NCBI RefSeq assembly: GCF_947623445.1
Contig: NC_135242.1
Span: 22,258,001-22,322,000 of the forward strand
From: Clavelina lepadiformis
Lineage: Eukaryota; Chordata; Ascidiacea; Aplousobranchia; Clavelinidae
Reading direction: 5' to 3'
DNA length: 64,000 bases
Below the pieces are notes generated by a model, which had not been told where the DNA came from, did not search any database, and saw only the letters and a list, made by a program, of their open reading frames with translations. This document shows positions 1 to 11,529 of the stretch, one piece after another; within the stretch, counting starts at the first letter, position 1; each line of letters begins with the position of its first letter. The translations under genes were made by a program, and so were the position numbers.

Positions 1-2445
1 CAAGGGAGGTCTCAGTAAATAAACAGTTTGTAAAGAGTAAATAAAGAGTTTTATTGTTTTGCAACACACGGGCAGGCTACCAACTGCAAGCTTTGCCACA
101 ATCTCCGCTTGGTAGACTGACATCTCACAGAGAACATACACGTTCGCTGTTGGGTATACTAGTTCATCGACGTCAAAACATATTGAGAGCTCTGTTGCGA
201 CGCTTAGCTAACCGTCCTACAGGGCGATTCGTCAGATTTACGACAAAACTTTAATCATGAGATACGTCAAAATTTTAGCAGTAGATGAAAATCGGCCTAG
301 GCCTATCGTGTTTTAACTGATACGTATAGGCAATAAAAACCTAAACTTGTCTTTTAAAGTCCAGAGGGGTGAAACGAAATCCGCCAGATATCGGTCTTAC
401 CGCCTGAAACACAAATCTTGGCAGGAAGTAAAGACGATACAAAAGAAGAATTCTGCATTACTGCTTATACATTATAAGCAGCAGAGTCGTTGGTATTATC
501 CCACTGTACTGTACAGTCTTCGAAGCTCTTGCATACTGATTTGAGTAATTCGCTTCAGCTTATGGTGAAAGCGTAAAAACATGAACTGTATTCCGTGCTT
601 GATGCCCAATAAAATGCAGCATATACATTAAATTTCCAGATTAACTTTTTCTTGTTTGCGGTCCACACGTTATTTTATGACCGAGAAATACTTGGGCCAA
701 CGGGTATAAAGATAACCTGATCATGACCAGCCCATTGCGTCTGATACAACATAGGCTACTCCGTATCTTGGAATAAATTTCAGGCGATTTTTGCCTGCCT
801 ACTCTCAGTCATGTATATTTTAGACGGTGCTTTGTTTCCGCAGTTTACAACCAGGCAAACTTCAGTTTTCTAAAATAGCCTACTAAAATTAGGCCTACTT
901 TAACAACGGTGTGGGTAGCACGAGTATTACGATAAGGTGTTTTCGTACAGTATCCATTTTATCGTCTAATACTCTAATCTAAAACTTTAAGGGGCCTTAG
1001 CACACGCCATACTGTAATATGCTTCAAAATGAAAACATAGCAATGCGGCCTCGCTGCTTTTCAGAGTCTTCAAAAGGTCACACCTTTGATTTTTGATTAC
1101 ACAACTTCCAATTTGTTTTCTACATAACCAATACAACCACTACTGAAATACAAATGGCTAAACCGCATGCAAAATGTGCACGGTGCAGGTGTGCGTACAG
1201 CAGGCTTTACGTAATTTACAACAATCGCTCTTCATAGAATTAATAAAAAAACCCGGAAAGCAACGAACATTTTATTTAGCAAACGTTTCGAGTTTATACT
1301 TAACTCATTTTATAGGTCAGTGCTAGTTTCTTGGTTCTTGTATTTACTGTTCGCATAACCGCAGGTCCCTCACTCCAGTCTTCTGAGACACCGAATTTTG
1401 AGCCAGGGCAAGGCGTTTAAAGTTTGACAGAGACTATTTCACCGAAAGTAGGTCACGTATCTCGTTGTGATAACGAGGCGGTAAGGTTAAGAGAATTGGG
1501 GACACGCAAAAAGTTGTTTTGAGCTATTTAGGGTTTAATTTAAAGAAAAAGTGTGAAAAGTAGCTTCGAACATACGATTTTCTCCGGCGAAATAGTGTCA
1601 GCTTCAAATTTCTCATGCTTTTATGTGACACTTCGCAGACATGCCTTGTGGTGAATAACGACGGTAAGTAGGAAGTACAGCAAGTCATTAAAAGACGTCG
1701 GGGTGTCAAGAATTACTGCGTGAAAATTACAGCAAAGCTATCAGCTACAATAAGTATATTGCTGCATTGGATCTAAGTACTGTCGATCTCTCTACCCTAC
1801 GGCAATATCTCTTCCTTAAAATTCCTCCATTACTAGTATTCACAAACAAAACTAAAGCGGAAATATGTCCAATGTTCCGTTAATTGCATTTTCAGGTTGG
1901 AGCCTCCAGAGCAGCCAAATGTTTCAAAATCTGATCTAGGTCGCACGCCTATGCAATTTTTACGCAATAACAGTTAAAAACTCTGTAAAGCGACCAACGA
2001 TACGCTTTAATCAGCCAGGTAGTCTTTCCACATTGCTTTCAAACTTTCCGCACTGACTGCACTTAGCGGCTTGAGCGCAAATAAACGTGTGTAAAGGGTT
2101 TTCTTGATTAAATGAGCAAAGAGAGATAAGAGAAATATTATGATCAAACAAAAGCAGATTTATTTTGACGTAATAGAGTAATGAAGTAGATACATAATCA
2201 TAGCGTAATCAGATATCCTACTGTCCTACTGTATTAAAAAATGTATATGTAACGTTTAGGTCCAGGATCAGGTCAAAACAACAAAACTAAAATCAAATTT
2301 TGAAAAAGAAACAATTTCCGATCACTTCGAGGCCCGAGCGTAGATTGCCAACTCTTCTGGGAGGCGGTGCATTTGGAAAATTAAGCGTTAAATTAAAAAT
2401 CACACAAAAATTTGGCCAGGAACAGGCAAGTTATTGTGTTTAGGG
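1..2445. other. Gene-free stretch at the window edge
   Basis: I recognise no gene here. Short open frames (for example 54-254 and 347-544) have no ATG-led recognisable product, no splice partners and no similarity I know. An AATAAA hexamer at 40-45 on the plus strand could be the polyadenylation signal of a gene lying before the window, but nothing else supports that. The stretch is AT-rich and contains several TAGGCCTA-like palindromes of the kind seen throughout the window. Confidence 0.5.
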
Positions 2446-2718
2446 CAGTGATTCTCAGCCTTTCTTGGTTCGTGGCCCCCTGCTCATCAATAAAAAAATG
2501 GAGATTGTTGATTGTAAAACACGTTTTACTTCACTACTGCGGGTGAAGTATTAGCCTTCGCGCCGGTAGTAATTTTGTGCACAGCAAGCACAAAAACCTG
2601 AGAAACTTGTGTCCTGCTTTGCCATGTCTTTCCCTACTACTGCACTATAGTTCACTAGTGAAGCATCTCTTCCTGGTCCCCGTAGAACGTCCCCATGGCT
2701 CCCAGCTGAGAAGCCCAA
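2446..2718. mobile_element. Decayed hAT-type MITE
   Basis: The left end reads CAGTGATTCTCAGCCTTTC, which matches the classic hAT/Charlie terminus (CAGTGxTTCTCAxxC). The right end (GGCTCCCAGCTGAGAAGCC) is a degraded inverted counterpart sharing GCTGAGAA. The flanks GTTTAGGG (2438-2445) and GTTTAAGG (2719-2726) agree at 7 of 8 positions, as expected for an old 8-bp hAT target duplication. There is no coding capacity. Confidence 0.6.
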
Positions 2719-3140
2719 GTTTAAGGAACAGAGACGAAGGTTAGGTCAAAAGAACGAGATTTCAATTTAATTTCTGTCTAATATCTCAGACAAGATTTTG
2801 AAAAATAATTAACATGTAAGAGTCATAGACTTCGTTTAATTGGATTTTTTGAAATCAAATGTTTTAATTTTTTAAAGTATTACCAGTGGTATTTGGCACT
2901 GTCTTGCGCTTGCAACGCTCACCTTTTGCATCCAGTGATGTTTCTAAGCAAAAATATCACGCTCATTTTTTCGTTACGCTTCACCACACACGAAGTTACT
3001 ATAATTAGACTGGAGAGGTTTGGTTTCTTCGCTTCAGCTTCAACATACAACTGACCCTAAAAGCAAGGTTAGTACCAAGCAAAGGTTACCAAGATTGCCA
3101 AGTACTGCCTGTGTGTTAACGCTTTTGCTAGTGCTTAAAA

Positions 3141-3818
3141 ATGGTTTTATTTGTCAACATCAAAATAGGGCAGTTTGTGGAAGTAAGGCACAAAAGTCAT
3201 GTTCTTTGTGGAACAGTTCGCTACAAAGGGCATTTAAATGGAGAAGCTGGCGAATGGGTAGGGGTGGAACTTGAATACCCACTTGGAAAGCACAACGGAT
3301 GTTGGAGGGGCAGAGAATATTTTAAATGCCCCTCCGATTGTGGTTTATTTACTCATGCATGCAACATCAGGTTCAGAAAAGGAACTCGAAGAAGCAGGGA
3401 CACATATCGGAAAGTTCGGGATTATTCCTCAGTCGATGAAAGTCTTTTTCATTCATCTAGTCTTGACATGAGCACTTGCTACAGTGTGAGTAAAAATTAT
3501 GTGGAGCGGGCTAAAACTGCCTTTTCTGATATTCCTTATGATGCGGTGTTCACTCAAGCGGAACGATATCCTTTATCCCACTCTATTGGGCGAAATGTAC
3601 CGGCTGCAAGTATGCTGCGTAAGCCAGCATCTAACAATCAAGTGAGTTACAAATCACGACCAGTACATCATGAATATGCAAGGGATCTTGGTGATTTTAT
3701 GCCTCGTAATTCAAGCATTCCACACTACATGATGCCACATGAAGCGTTAATGAGGCAGATGAAGAGAGGAGGATGGGAATCATTTGGACTTCATCGACCA
3801 AGATTCATATCTGTTTAA
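3141..3818 (+). CDS. CAP-Gly domain protein, 225 aa
   Basis: Single-exon frame from ATG 3141 to the stop at 3818. Residues 5-78 form a CAP-Gly domain, which binds the EEY/F tails of tubulin and of EB/CLIP proteins and so points to a microtubule-associated cytoplasmic role. The domain shows GEWVGVELEYPLGKHNG, where GKHNG (49-53) stands for the canonical GKNDG tubulin-binding loop, then YFKCPSDCGLF. The remaining ~145 residues are basic, Ser/Tyr-rich and of low complexity, ending in a Trp/Arg-rich tail (WESFGLHRPRFISV). I do not recognise the tail, and the assignment within the CAP-Gly families (CLIP, KIF13B, CEP350, TBCB) is open. The one-base change inside GKNDG (D to N) is unusual. PDCD10 starts about 1.05 kb downstream on the same strand, and I see no AATAAA between them. 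Confidence 0.88.
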   Translation: MVLFVNIKIGQFVEVRHKSHVLCGTVRYKGHLNGEAGEWVGVELEYPLGKHNGCWRGREYFKCPSDCGLFTHACNIRFRKGTRRSRDTYRKVRDYSSVDESLFHSSSLDMSTCYSVSKNYVERAKTAFSDIPYDAVFTQAERYPLSHSIGRNVPAASMLRKPASNNQVSYKSRPVHHEYARDLGDFMPRNSSIPHYMMPHEALMRQMKRGGWESFGLHRPRFISV

Positions 3819-4869
3819 TTATATGTTATGTCCGAAATAGGTTGTATTTAACAGCAAGGTAGTCCTATTTTATTAGAAGTCAAACAGTTTTCTTTTTATA
3901 AGTTTATAATTGTATCGTTATGTGTGATTATTTTTGATCATGTTTAAAATGAAATGTAACTGTTATGGTTGTTTGCATGTACAAAGCGACTATTTTATGA
4001 GTAGATTGCACATTGTTACACAGAGGCAGCAAGATTCACTACAACTTGTTAGAGCTATTGAGCCCTACAAATTTCAAACACGCATTCACCGAATCTTTTC
4101 GTTAAAATTTAATGAACATACGTTAAATGCACAAACAGGAATATTTCCTGATCTCCAACAAACCCCAGAAACTGACTTTCCGAACCCAGGTTAAGGACCA
4201 CTGAGTTGTATCAACATACAAGTTGCCTTAGGTGATATGGTGGTATGTTAGTGTTAAACTGAGGCTAGTATAATGTGACAACTTTCAAGTTGCGTTTAAA
4301 GCTAGGCTTGAAAAATGCTCTGAAATTAGAATTTTTGCCGGTGAAATGGAAACTACTGTCGTTGTGGTATGAATCTATTAAATGTGATTTTTATTTGTCA
4401 TGTGATGTCGTATGGTACCATTATTTATTGTATTCAAATTTTCTGAAATTTAGACCACCCTCACTGTCATTTGCATACGCTACACATTGTTTATTTTGTT
4501 GCAAACTAAATGCTGTACCAGATGTTTTTCTGTAGGCTATGTATAATGTTTGTATCATACTCTTTAAACTGATGTTTACTGCACTTTAAATTTGTTTGTA
4601 AACTTTGCATAGGTTTCACTACCGAGATTTGGTGCCGCAGCGATGAAAATTATTTTCAAATGAGATTATATGTAATATATATGCGCCTTTTCACTGTAAG
4701 CTAGTACCTTTAGATGCAAGTAGTGTTTTGATGTCTGCAAAATAGTGTCGTACATTTGCCTGTTTTGATTGTGTTTTTCATATTTTGCAGCACATGTTTA
4801 TGCGGATAAAGTGATCTCAAGGAGCTGTTATGTGCTCATAGATACAGTGACTTCTAGTAATTTAAGCTG
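3819..4869. other. Spacer between the CAP-Gly gene and PDCD10
   Basis: This should hold the 3' untranslated region of the CAP-Gly gene and the promoter or 5' UTR of PDCD10. The open frames at 3934-4194 and 4275-4535 have no recognisable similarity. I found no AATAAA on the plus strand here, only a weaker ATTAAA near 4378. Confidence 0.5.
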
Positions 4870-7688
4870 ATGGCTTCAGCTGCCAACTGCAGTGACCATA
4901 ACAATAAAATGCAGCCAGTTGTGTCTGCCCCACTCCATTTGGCGTTATTTCCAGTTCTGGACAGTGTAAGTAGCAAGTTCTGTGGAGAAACTTTTTCATG
5001 TATCAAGCAGCTAGTAATACTCACTATTTTTGTATATCACAGCTTTCCTCACAATGTGATCAAGATACCATTCAATCCTTGAAAAATGCATTTACCAAAG
5101 TGAGTCACAGAAATTGCATTACCGTAACCTTTTTGTTGCTCGACATTTGTAAAACCAATATTATACCTATATATATTGATATTATTATAGATAATGTGAT
5201 TCATTGCAAATAAGAGATAGATATGCAGTATTTATCATTATTTACCCAGATATGTACCATTTTGAATTAATTGTACTCACATTTGATTTTATCACATGTA
5301 TGTATAAAATTTCTGTTTGCAGGCAGAGAAAAATGTCCCAGGTTTCACCCAGGAACTTTTAAATGGAATGATGCAAAAAGAAGCCCCTGATGAAATAAGT
5401 TATACAAAGAGTCTTTTAAGAATGTCAAGGCAAGACAGCCAAGGTATAGCGAACATTTAGTCGTCCGTTTCAGAGTCAAACTCCAAATTATATGCAACAA
5501 AATTATTTATTTTAGTTAAAAATCTTTTAGTTTATTTTAAGAAAGAGTTTCCCGCAGGTAAACACTTTGATGTTTTTTATGGAGGCCTGTGTCATTTTTC
5601 AGAATACACATTGCATCGCTCTGAAAAGGAGTATGTCAGGCTAAGCGATCAAGCATGTCGCCTCAAACATATTCTTTCTAAAATTCCTGACGAAATGGGG
5701 GACAGGCCAAAATTCTTGCAAACCATCAAGTTCGTTTTGTTGACTATTTACAACATGTTTTGTCTATGTTGTTAAAATCAGTGGCTAAAATAAAGCTTTG
5801 CTCTATTTCACAGGGATATTGCAAGTGCTATAAAAGACTTACTATCTGCTGTCAATGACGTTTTTCGAAAATACAGCACCAAAGAAAACAAAAAGGTGAG
5901 TTGTTTTTGGGGAAAACCTAAATTTAGAGACAAAAATGATTTATTTGCATAATTCTTTTGGTTCTTGCCAGTTCTTAAACTTTCTATATGAATATGTGTA
6001 AAGCCAACATAGTGATGTTTGCAAAGTATTATAACATTTAAGTCATACAAAGTACACTGCAGTAAACATTTTTATATTTTATTTCTACCTTTATCAATGT
6101 TGTGGAGCTTGGGTCCTTGCTGAGTTAGTTCAGTTTTTAAGTTGATGTAAATTGTTCTTTTTCCGTTCTGCCTTGACTATGCCTATCTGTTGCGTGCTTT
6201 GTGTAAACTATGTGGTGAAATATTTGGAATGCAAATACACTGTTAACTTAGTGACTGCTTTGTTTGCGTTGTTTCCCATTTTGAAAGATATATTACTGTT
6301 TGATGTTTGCCTCGAAACCTCTAACAACCCTAGTAACAGCCTAAAAGTTATGTGATGTCTGTATGTATATTATTTATGTTACAAAAACTTATTTTTACCT
6401 GCGTGCAGTTTTTTATAATTTTTAATGTGCAAGAAATGCATAAGATAAGTTCTCCAAATTTAGACTTCAAAACATGTAACATAACTCACTATATTTGAGT
6501 TAGTTATGATGATGTGATTAAACTTTGCATTTCACTGTCAAAATTATCATGACTTCTGTTCAGGGAAGGTGTAACCAGATATGTAATCAAATACAGTCAA
6601 GGCACGTTGTACAATACACCTGTAACTTCATTTTATTTTTAATGGAAAACTATTTCACGTAGGTTTGGCTGAAAAACAGGCATATTTTACTTGTATACTT
6701 GATTTTACCTGTATGTTGTATGTATGTTTACCATGTATGTTCTTTTGGTTGTGCGGCCGCAACAAGCCTTATCTGGCTGGTTTAGGCAGGCGGTAGGCCT
6801 GTATTGTCATGCAGTTTCAAAAAGGTCACACCACAGCGTAAATTGATCACTCAGGATGTTGTGTTTTGTTGAGGTTTCCTATTTTATAGGGTCTGGTGAA
6901 ATGAATAACGAAGGAGGGTATTGTACACATGTTATTTTTAACAATATTGAGCTGTTCTATTCCTTCTATTGCAAGCAAACAATTAAAGACATCCATTTAA
7001 ACTGGTTGACATGCTGTTGTTGAATTTTTTCTATTACTTTCATGTGTTGCTTAAGTCTAAAATCAACTGGGTAACTTACAGTAGCTCATGCTTTATTTAC
7101 CATTCTTTGTGATATCTTTGCTTATATGCACCACATTTGTTTTTTTTAGGCATTAGATATGCAAAAGAAAGAATTTGTAAAATGTTCAAAAAGTTTCAGC
7201 GATACACTGAAGTCTTATTTTAAAGATGGAAGGTAAGTTACTTAGTTTATCAGAAAATGTCTTAATCTTATTGCAATCTGTCCCAATATAACTGTGCTCA
7301 AGTAGATGACAGTTAACCGTATACGCAAGACTGTCCACATTGTCGTTCTCATGTGATTTTCACGGAAGTTAAAGCGGTTATCGTTGTAAAATAAATTAAC
7401 TTTAGCAAAACATGCGCATAGTTTGAAATTTCCAACAAGGCAATTAACGAATATATGTTGTACCTGACATGCCAGTGACACTCGCACAGTTATACGCAAA
7501 ACGCGTTGCGATTGCTTTACTGGAAGTTTTTGATATTTTATTGTGGTTATCCACTGAATTAACCATGTTATCGGTTGAATATTTTGCTTTCTTTTTGCAG
7601 TGAGGTACCGGTTTTTGTCAGCGCAAACCGATTAATCCATCAGGCCAATGTAATCTTGGTCGTCTTCAAGAACACGTCGCCGGACTGA
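4870..7688 (+). CDS. PDCD10: PDCD10 / CCM3 homologue, 7 exons, 217 aa
   Basis: Exons 4870-4965, 5043-5099, 5323-5443, 5603-5729, 5814-5895, 7150-7232 and 7601-7688 join in phase into 217 codons (human PDCD10 has 212). All borders are GT/AG; the exon 4 donor (GTTCGT) is weak. PDCD10 is the adaptor of the STRIPAK complex and of the CCM complex. It dimerises through its N-terminus and binds GCKIII kinases there; its C-terminal FAT-homology domain binds CCM2, striatins and paxillin. Family hallmarks seen: VPGFTQELLNGMM and SLLRMS in the dimerisation half; LKHILSKIPDEMGDR, FLQTIKDIASAIKDLL, KKEFVKCSKSFSDTLKSYF and VFVSANRLIHQANVIL in the FAT-H half. The N-terminal 30 residues are divergent. The largest intron (5896-7149) holds nothing recognisable. 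Identification is secure; the exact first exon is slightly less so. Confidence 0.95.
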
Positions 7689-10600
7689 AGCGAACCCACT
7701 GTTTATCGAACTGATTTGTTATTATTCCATCGCAGATAACTGTTTTTGATCAATTGTCACCTTTACCCAACGCTTTGGCTCGGTTCTAAGTGCCCCTATG
7801 GGGTCTGAACAGAGTGACCCCTTTAATAAGTGTCGATTTTCCCGCAAATATGACCACATTACACAGCAGGTTATGGAAGATGACGCCTGCATTTTTACCT
7901 CTTGTGATAATGTTGAGAGCGTAGGATGATTTTGGGAGTCTAGACTCACTTCCTTTTTTTCCCGATTCTCCGTCTCTCGTTTTCATTCTCTCTTTTTTTC
8001 CAAACTAAGCGTTGATCCCACGCACCACTCTATTAGTGATAACGATTTTTAATAGTTCTTGCAGGATTTTCTTCACTTTTCCTCGCTTTTTACTCTGTGC
8101 AACGCGTCGTCACGACAAGCACATGGTTTGGAAAATAAAATGTAGACAGCATATACTTTCAACCACAAATAATATCAACTGCTTCGATAATACTTTGCTT
8201 TTGTCGTTTCTATCTTGCTTTATCGTTTCCGCTTTCGTTGTGATTGACAAAATCCGTTCAAGGTGGTCGCAACACATCTCATTTCACCGAAAGCCAAACG
8301 ATCCATTGAAGTATGGAGGTGCTGCTGCTATGTTCCACCATTGTTTTGACATAATCTTTTATTATTGCGTCGCATTTAGTGCATTTGCTTAGCTTAAAAC
8401 GGCTCCGAAGTATGTTTTCAGCATCTGTGATATTTCACCTGAATATGACGTCATCCTGTTACGTCGCTCGTCATCAGTCACGTGGCGTTGCCCAAGAGCG
8501 TGAAGTGATGCGTTCTCTACTTTTCCGGGGTTGAAAGTTGAAAGCTGTTACCTCTAAGACTTAATCGTCATTTTTCAAACACGTCCGGCTTTTAGTGAAG
8601 TGTATGTTGTTCATTTTTATATGATTTTGTTCGAATTTTATGAAGTTCTTGTAGAATTGAGTCTTTTCGTCAGAAAATGTCTTTGTCTCAGTGAAGGTAT
8701 AATAAAAGCTGAAATTTTCACTTTTATGTGTGGTTGCTTTTCCTCTTCTTTGAGTTGAGTTCTAGTCGTGCACTTGCGTTAGCGTGAATTCAAGAAAGCA
8801 AAATCTTAACAAATCTGTAGGCACACTTTTATGGGTTTGGACGAAAGTGTAAGATACTAGATTTTACTTAATACTGAAACGCTATCAAAATAAACCGACT
8901 CGAGTTAAGTTGAAGTCAAGCCTTGAAAAAAAGTAACTGAAGTCAAGTCATTGCGACTTTAAGCTTTGCTTATCCGGTGTAGTTATGTTGACTTTTAATC
9001 TCTCTCGTGTCTTCATTGGTATTAAATTTGAACTAGCTTGACGTCAGCAGAAAAAACGACAAAACAGTCGCAAGTTGGCGCCGTCGAACAGCACAATAAA
9101 TATTGGGAAGTGGTGACTGGAACGCAATGATTCATGCGAAAGAACACGAATCGAAAGCAGCTGGTCTTAAGAGAGAAGTGTTGAGTGTGTGCGAAAGTAA
9201 CAACAGTTGTTTTGCAAGATGCGCACAATGCTGTGTTGCCAGGTTACGCAGCAAACGGCGTGACGACAAAAAACATGCTGCTAAGGAAAACAATGATATT
9301 AGTCAAGCTAGATTTGGCAGACTTATTAATCACGTACAAAGCCGCTTTACAAAACTACCACCAGTAAATTTAACTCAGAGAGCTTAGTGGCAGTAACATT
9401 TCTTTAAATAGCAAAACCTTTTGCGGATGCTTTGTAGTCTATAAATACCACCCAATATTCTTCGACTATATGACAACTAAAGTAGACATTGGCCGGCGAA
9501 AGAGTTCTGCAGGCTTTGAACTCGATGCTATTGGAGTTCAACAGTAAAGTGACACAGATGCCCGTGTATTTATATGGTACGCAGACGATGTAGTAACGGT
9601 AATACGCCTATAAACTGACCTTCCTCACTTCAAGTGCCATCCAGACTATAGGCCAGACTGACGAGTGTTCATTTGGTTTTTGAAAAGCTTCGTCTTGGGA
9701 AAACGAAGGAAAAAAGAGTAAACGTAGCAAAATGAGTTAGTTTTGAACAACTATAAGCTATTTGCCTTGACAGTGGCTATAGAAGTATAGATTATGGTTG
9801 AATTTGGCATTATAATATGGTAATGTGCTTCACCCTATATAGTGGGATTTTGAAATTCTAGCAACTGCTTTTGCGACAACTTTCCTAAGGTAGCAACTGT
9901 CATCAAACGATTGAATATATACCACGGCAACAACTTAACAATCATCAGATTGTTATAGCTTTAGTTATCGGTTTGAGCGAACCAGAACCACAAGCTATAC
10001 ACCAATCGAAGTATAAACAAGTTGGAATTCAGCCAACCATTATGTACATATTGTAGACTGTAGAGTATTAACAGCCAAGCTTGTAAAGGTATGATCGGGA
10101 TCGTATGTGAAAGTCGATCTTTGAGAAAGCGTTGGCAACTTTGTCAAACTAGATTTTAAATGCCTTGTGCCTGAAGCAAAGTCAGAAAGCCAATTTTCGG
10201 TTTTAATAACGAGTATTTTGAGGAAATATTAGCTTCGTGATGATAGTTTTGGACGGATGCGCCAACCACGAAACGTTTAAAATATTTGGTTAAAACCGAT
10301 GTTGATTCATGAAAGAAAGTCGTAGGCAAAGTAATATTTTAAATAAGCTATATGTGTTTCCTGTTGGAGGCAAAGTTTTGCATTTTGCATCTGCTTCTCA
10401 AAATAAGAAGCGACGACGTGCTATTGTTTGACGTCACATCCTATAGCGCGACGTATTTTGACTGCAGCAAAACCACAAGAAAGATTTTTTCAGCTTATAC
10501 GAAAAGTGGTCTGAAGTTGAGCGCAGAATATGCCGCACTTCGGGTTGCGTATCCACGTGACATCACACACGCGAAGCTTATATGCTAACTTCAGCGTAGT

Positions 10601-11529
10601 CGGTGTTTGTGAGTTTCCAGCAGCGAAAGGCTAGCCTGTAAGACAAGTGTTTGTTGTAATGAGATTACTGTAGCACTTGTGCAAACGCGTAAAGTGTGAC
10701 GTAATTGGATAGGTGTAGGCTCTGACGAATCTTGCTTTTCTGTACCGTACCCTGCTTAGTCAAACCTGCTGTGTTACACAATATTTTGACGACAACAGGA
10801 AATGATAAGAGAGTGAGCAAATTGAATTAAGACCAGAAAGGCATTACTACCCATTCTAGACATAACTTTAATTGAGACTAGGAATATTACCTCTCATCAA
10901 TATATCGATTTAAGGGCTTATGACGAGCTCATTTCGAAATTGAAATAGATAAGAAACTGTTTTAGACGATTGCCACTTCCAGTAAATTAGTAGAGTGAGC
11001 AGGTTTGCTAAAGGCTGCGGTTTTGTAGAATAACCTATATACGGTAGCCCATTTAATCCGCGCTAAAACAGAGCACAGTCACCTCGAAATATAAATTTAA
11101 GCCGGTGTCAGCAGAAAGTTAGAAACCGCTGCAACCTTTCTGTTAATGTTTTCTTTGAAAATTAAATAAATGTTTTATCGGTAAACAAGAATTATCGTCG
11201 TGGCGTCATGTTCTATACTTTGCGATATCAAATAGCGAAAAATTTCGAACGTCAACAGACCGTGTTGATTTTCTTATGCCTTGTTGAGCACTTTTTGCGG
11301 TGTGCATTCAGCCCATTTATTCCTCTATATATGTCAGGTAGTTTCGAGGAAGAAAGACTGGAAGGCTTGAAAAATCTGTTGAAGCAGTTTGCCTTTCCGA
11401 GTGAGCTTTAAACTAACAAACCATGAAGTGATATGAATGAGTATTCATAATTCATGTTGCCTTATGTCTCGTTGATCTACATTCTACAGCCTTTGTAGTA
11501 TTTGTTCTGTTTTGCCTGAAGATCGCGAT
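7689..11529. other. Intergenic stretch without a recognised gene
   Basis: Contains the 3' UTR of PDCD10 and then about 3.5 kb before bok. Open frames at 8012-8392, 9103-9387, 10352-10588 and 11208-11411 show no known domain, no paired splice sites and no similarity between neighbouring frames, so I do not call them. A CRE/E-box pair lies at 8446-8484 and a repeat rich in ACTCGA/AAGTCA words at about 8890-8970. Confidence 0.5.
8446..8484. promoter_or_regulatory. CRE palindrome plus E-box, possible promoter
   Basis: A full CRE palindrome TGACGTCA (8446-8453) is followed by ACGTCG and an E-box CACGTG (8479-8484) within 40 bp, in a locally GC-richer patch. Such pairs are common in CREB- and bHLH-driven promoters. 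No gene start is recognised next to it, so function is inferred only. Confidence 0.3.

Noticed and set aside
1-254. Possible end of an LTR element (AATAAA, short frame 54-254)
   Set aside because: No terminal repeats, primer site or recognisable coding region; too little sequence at the window edge.
8012-8392. 126-residue open frame
   Set aside because: No domain, no recognisable similarity, no splice or regulatory support; its length is within chance for AT-rich DNA.
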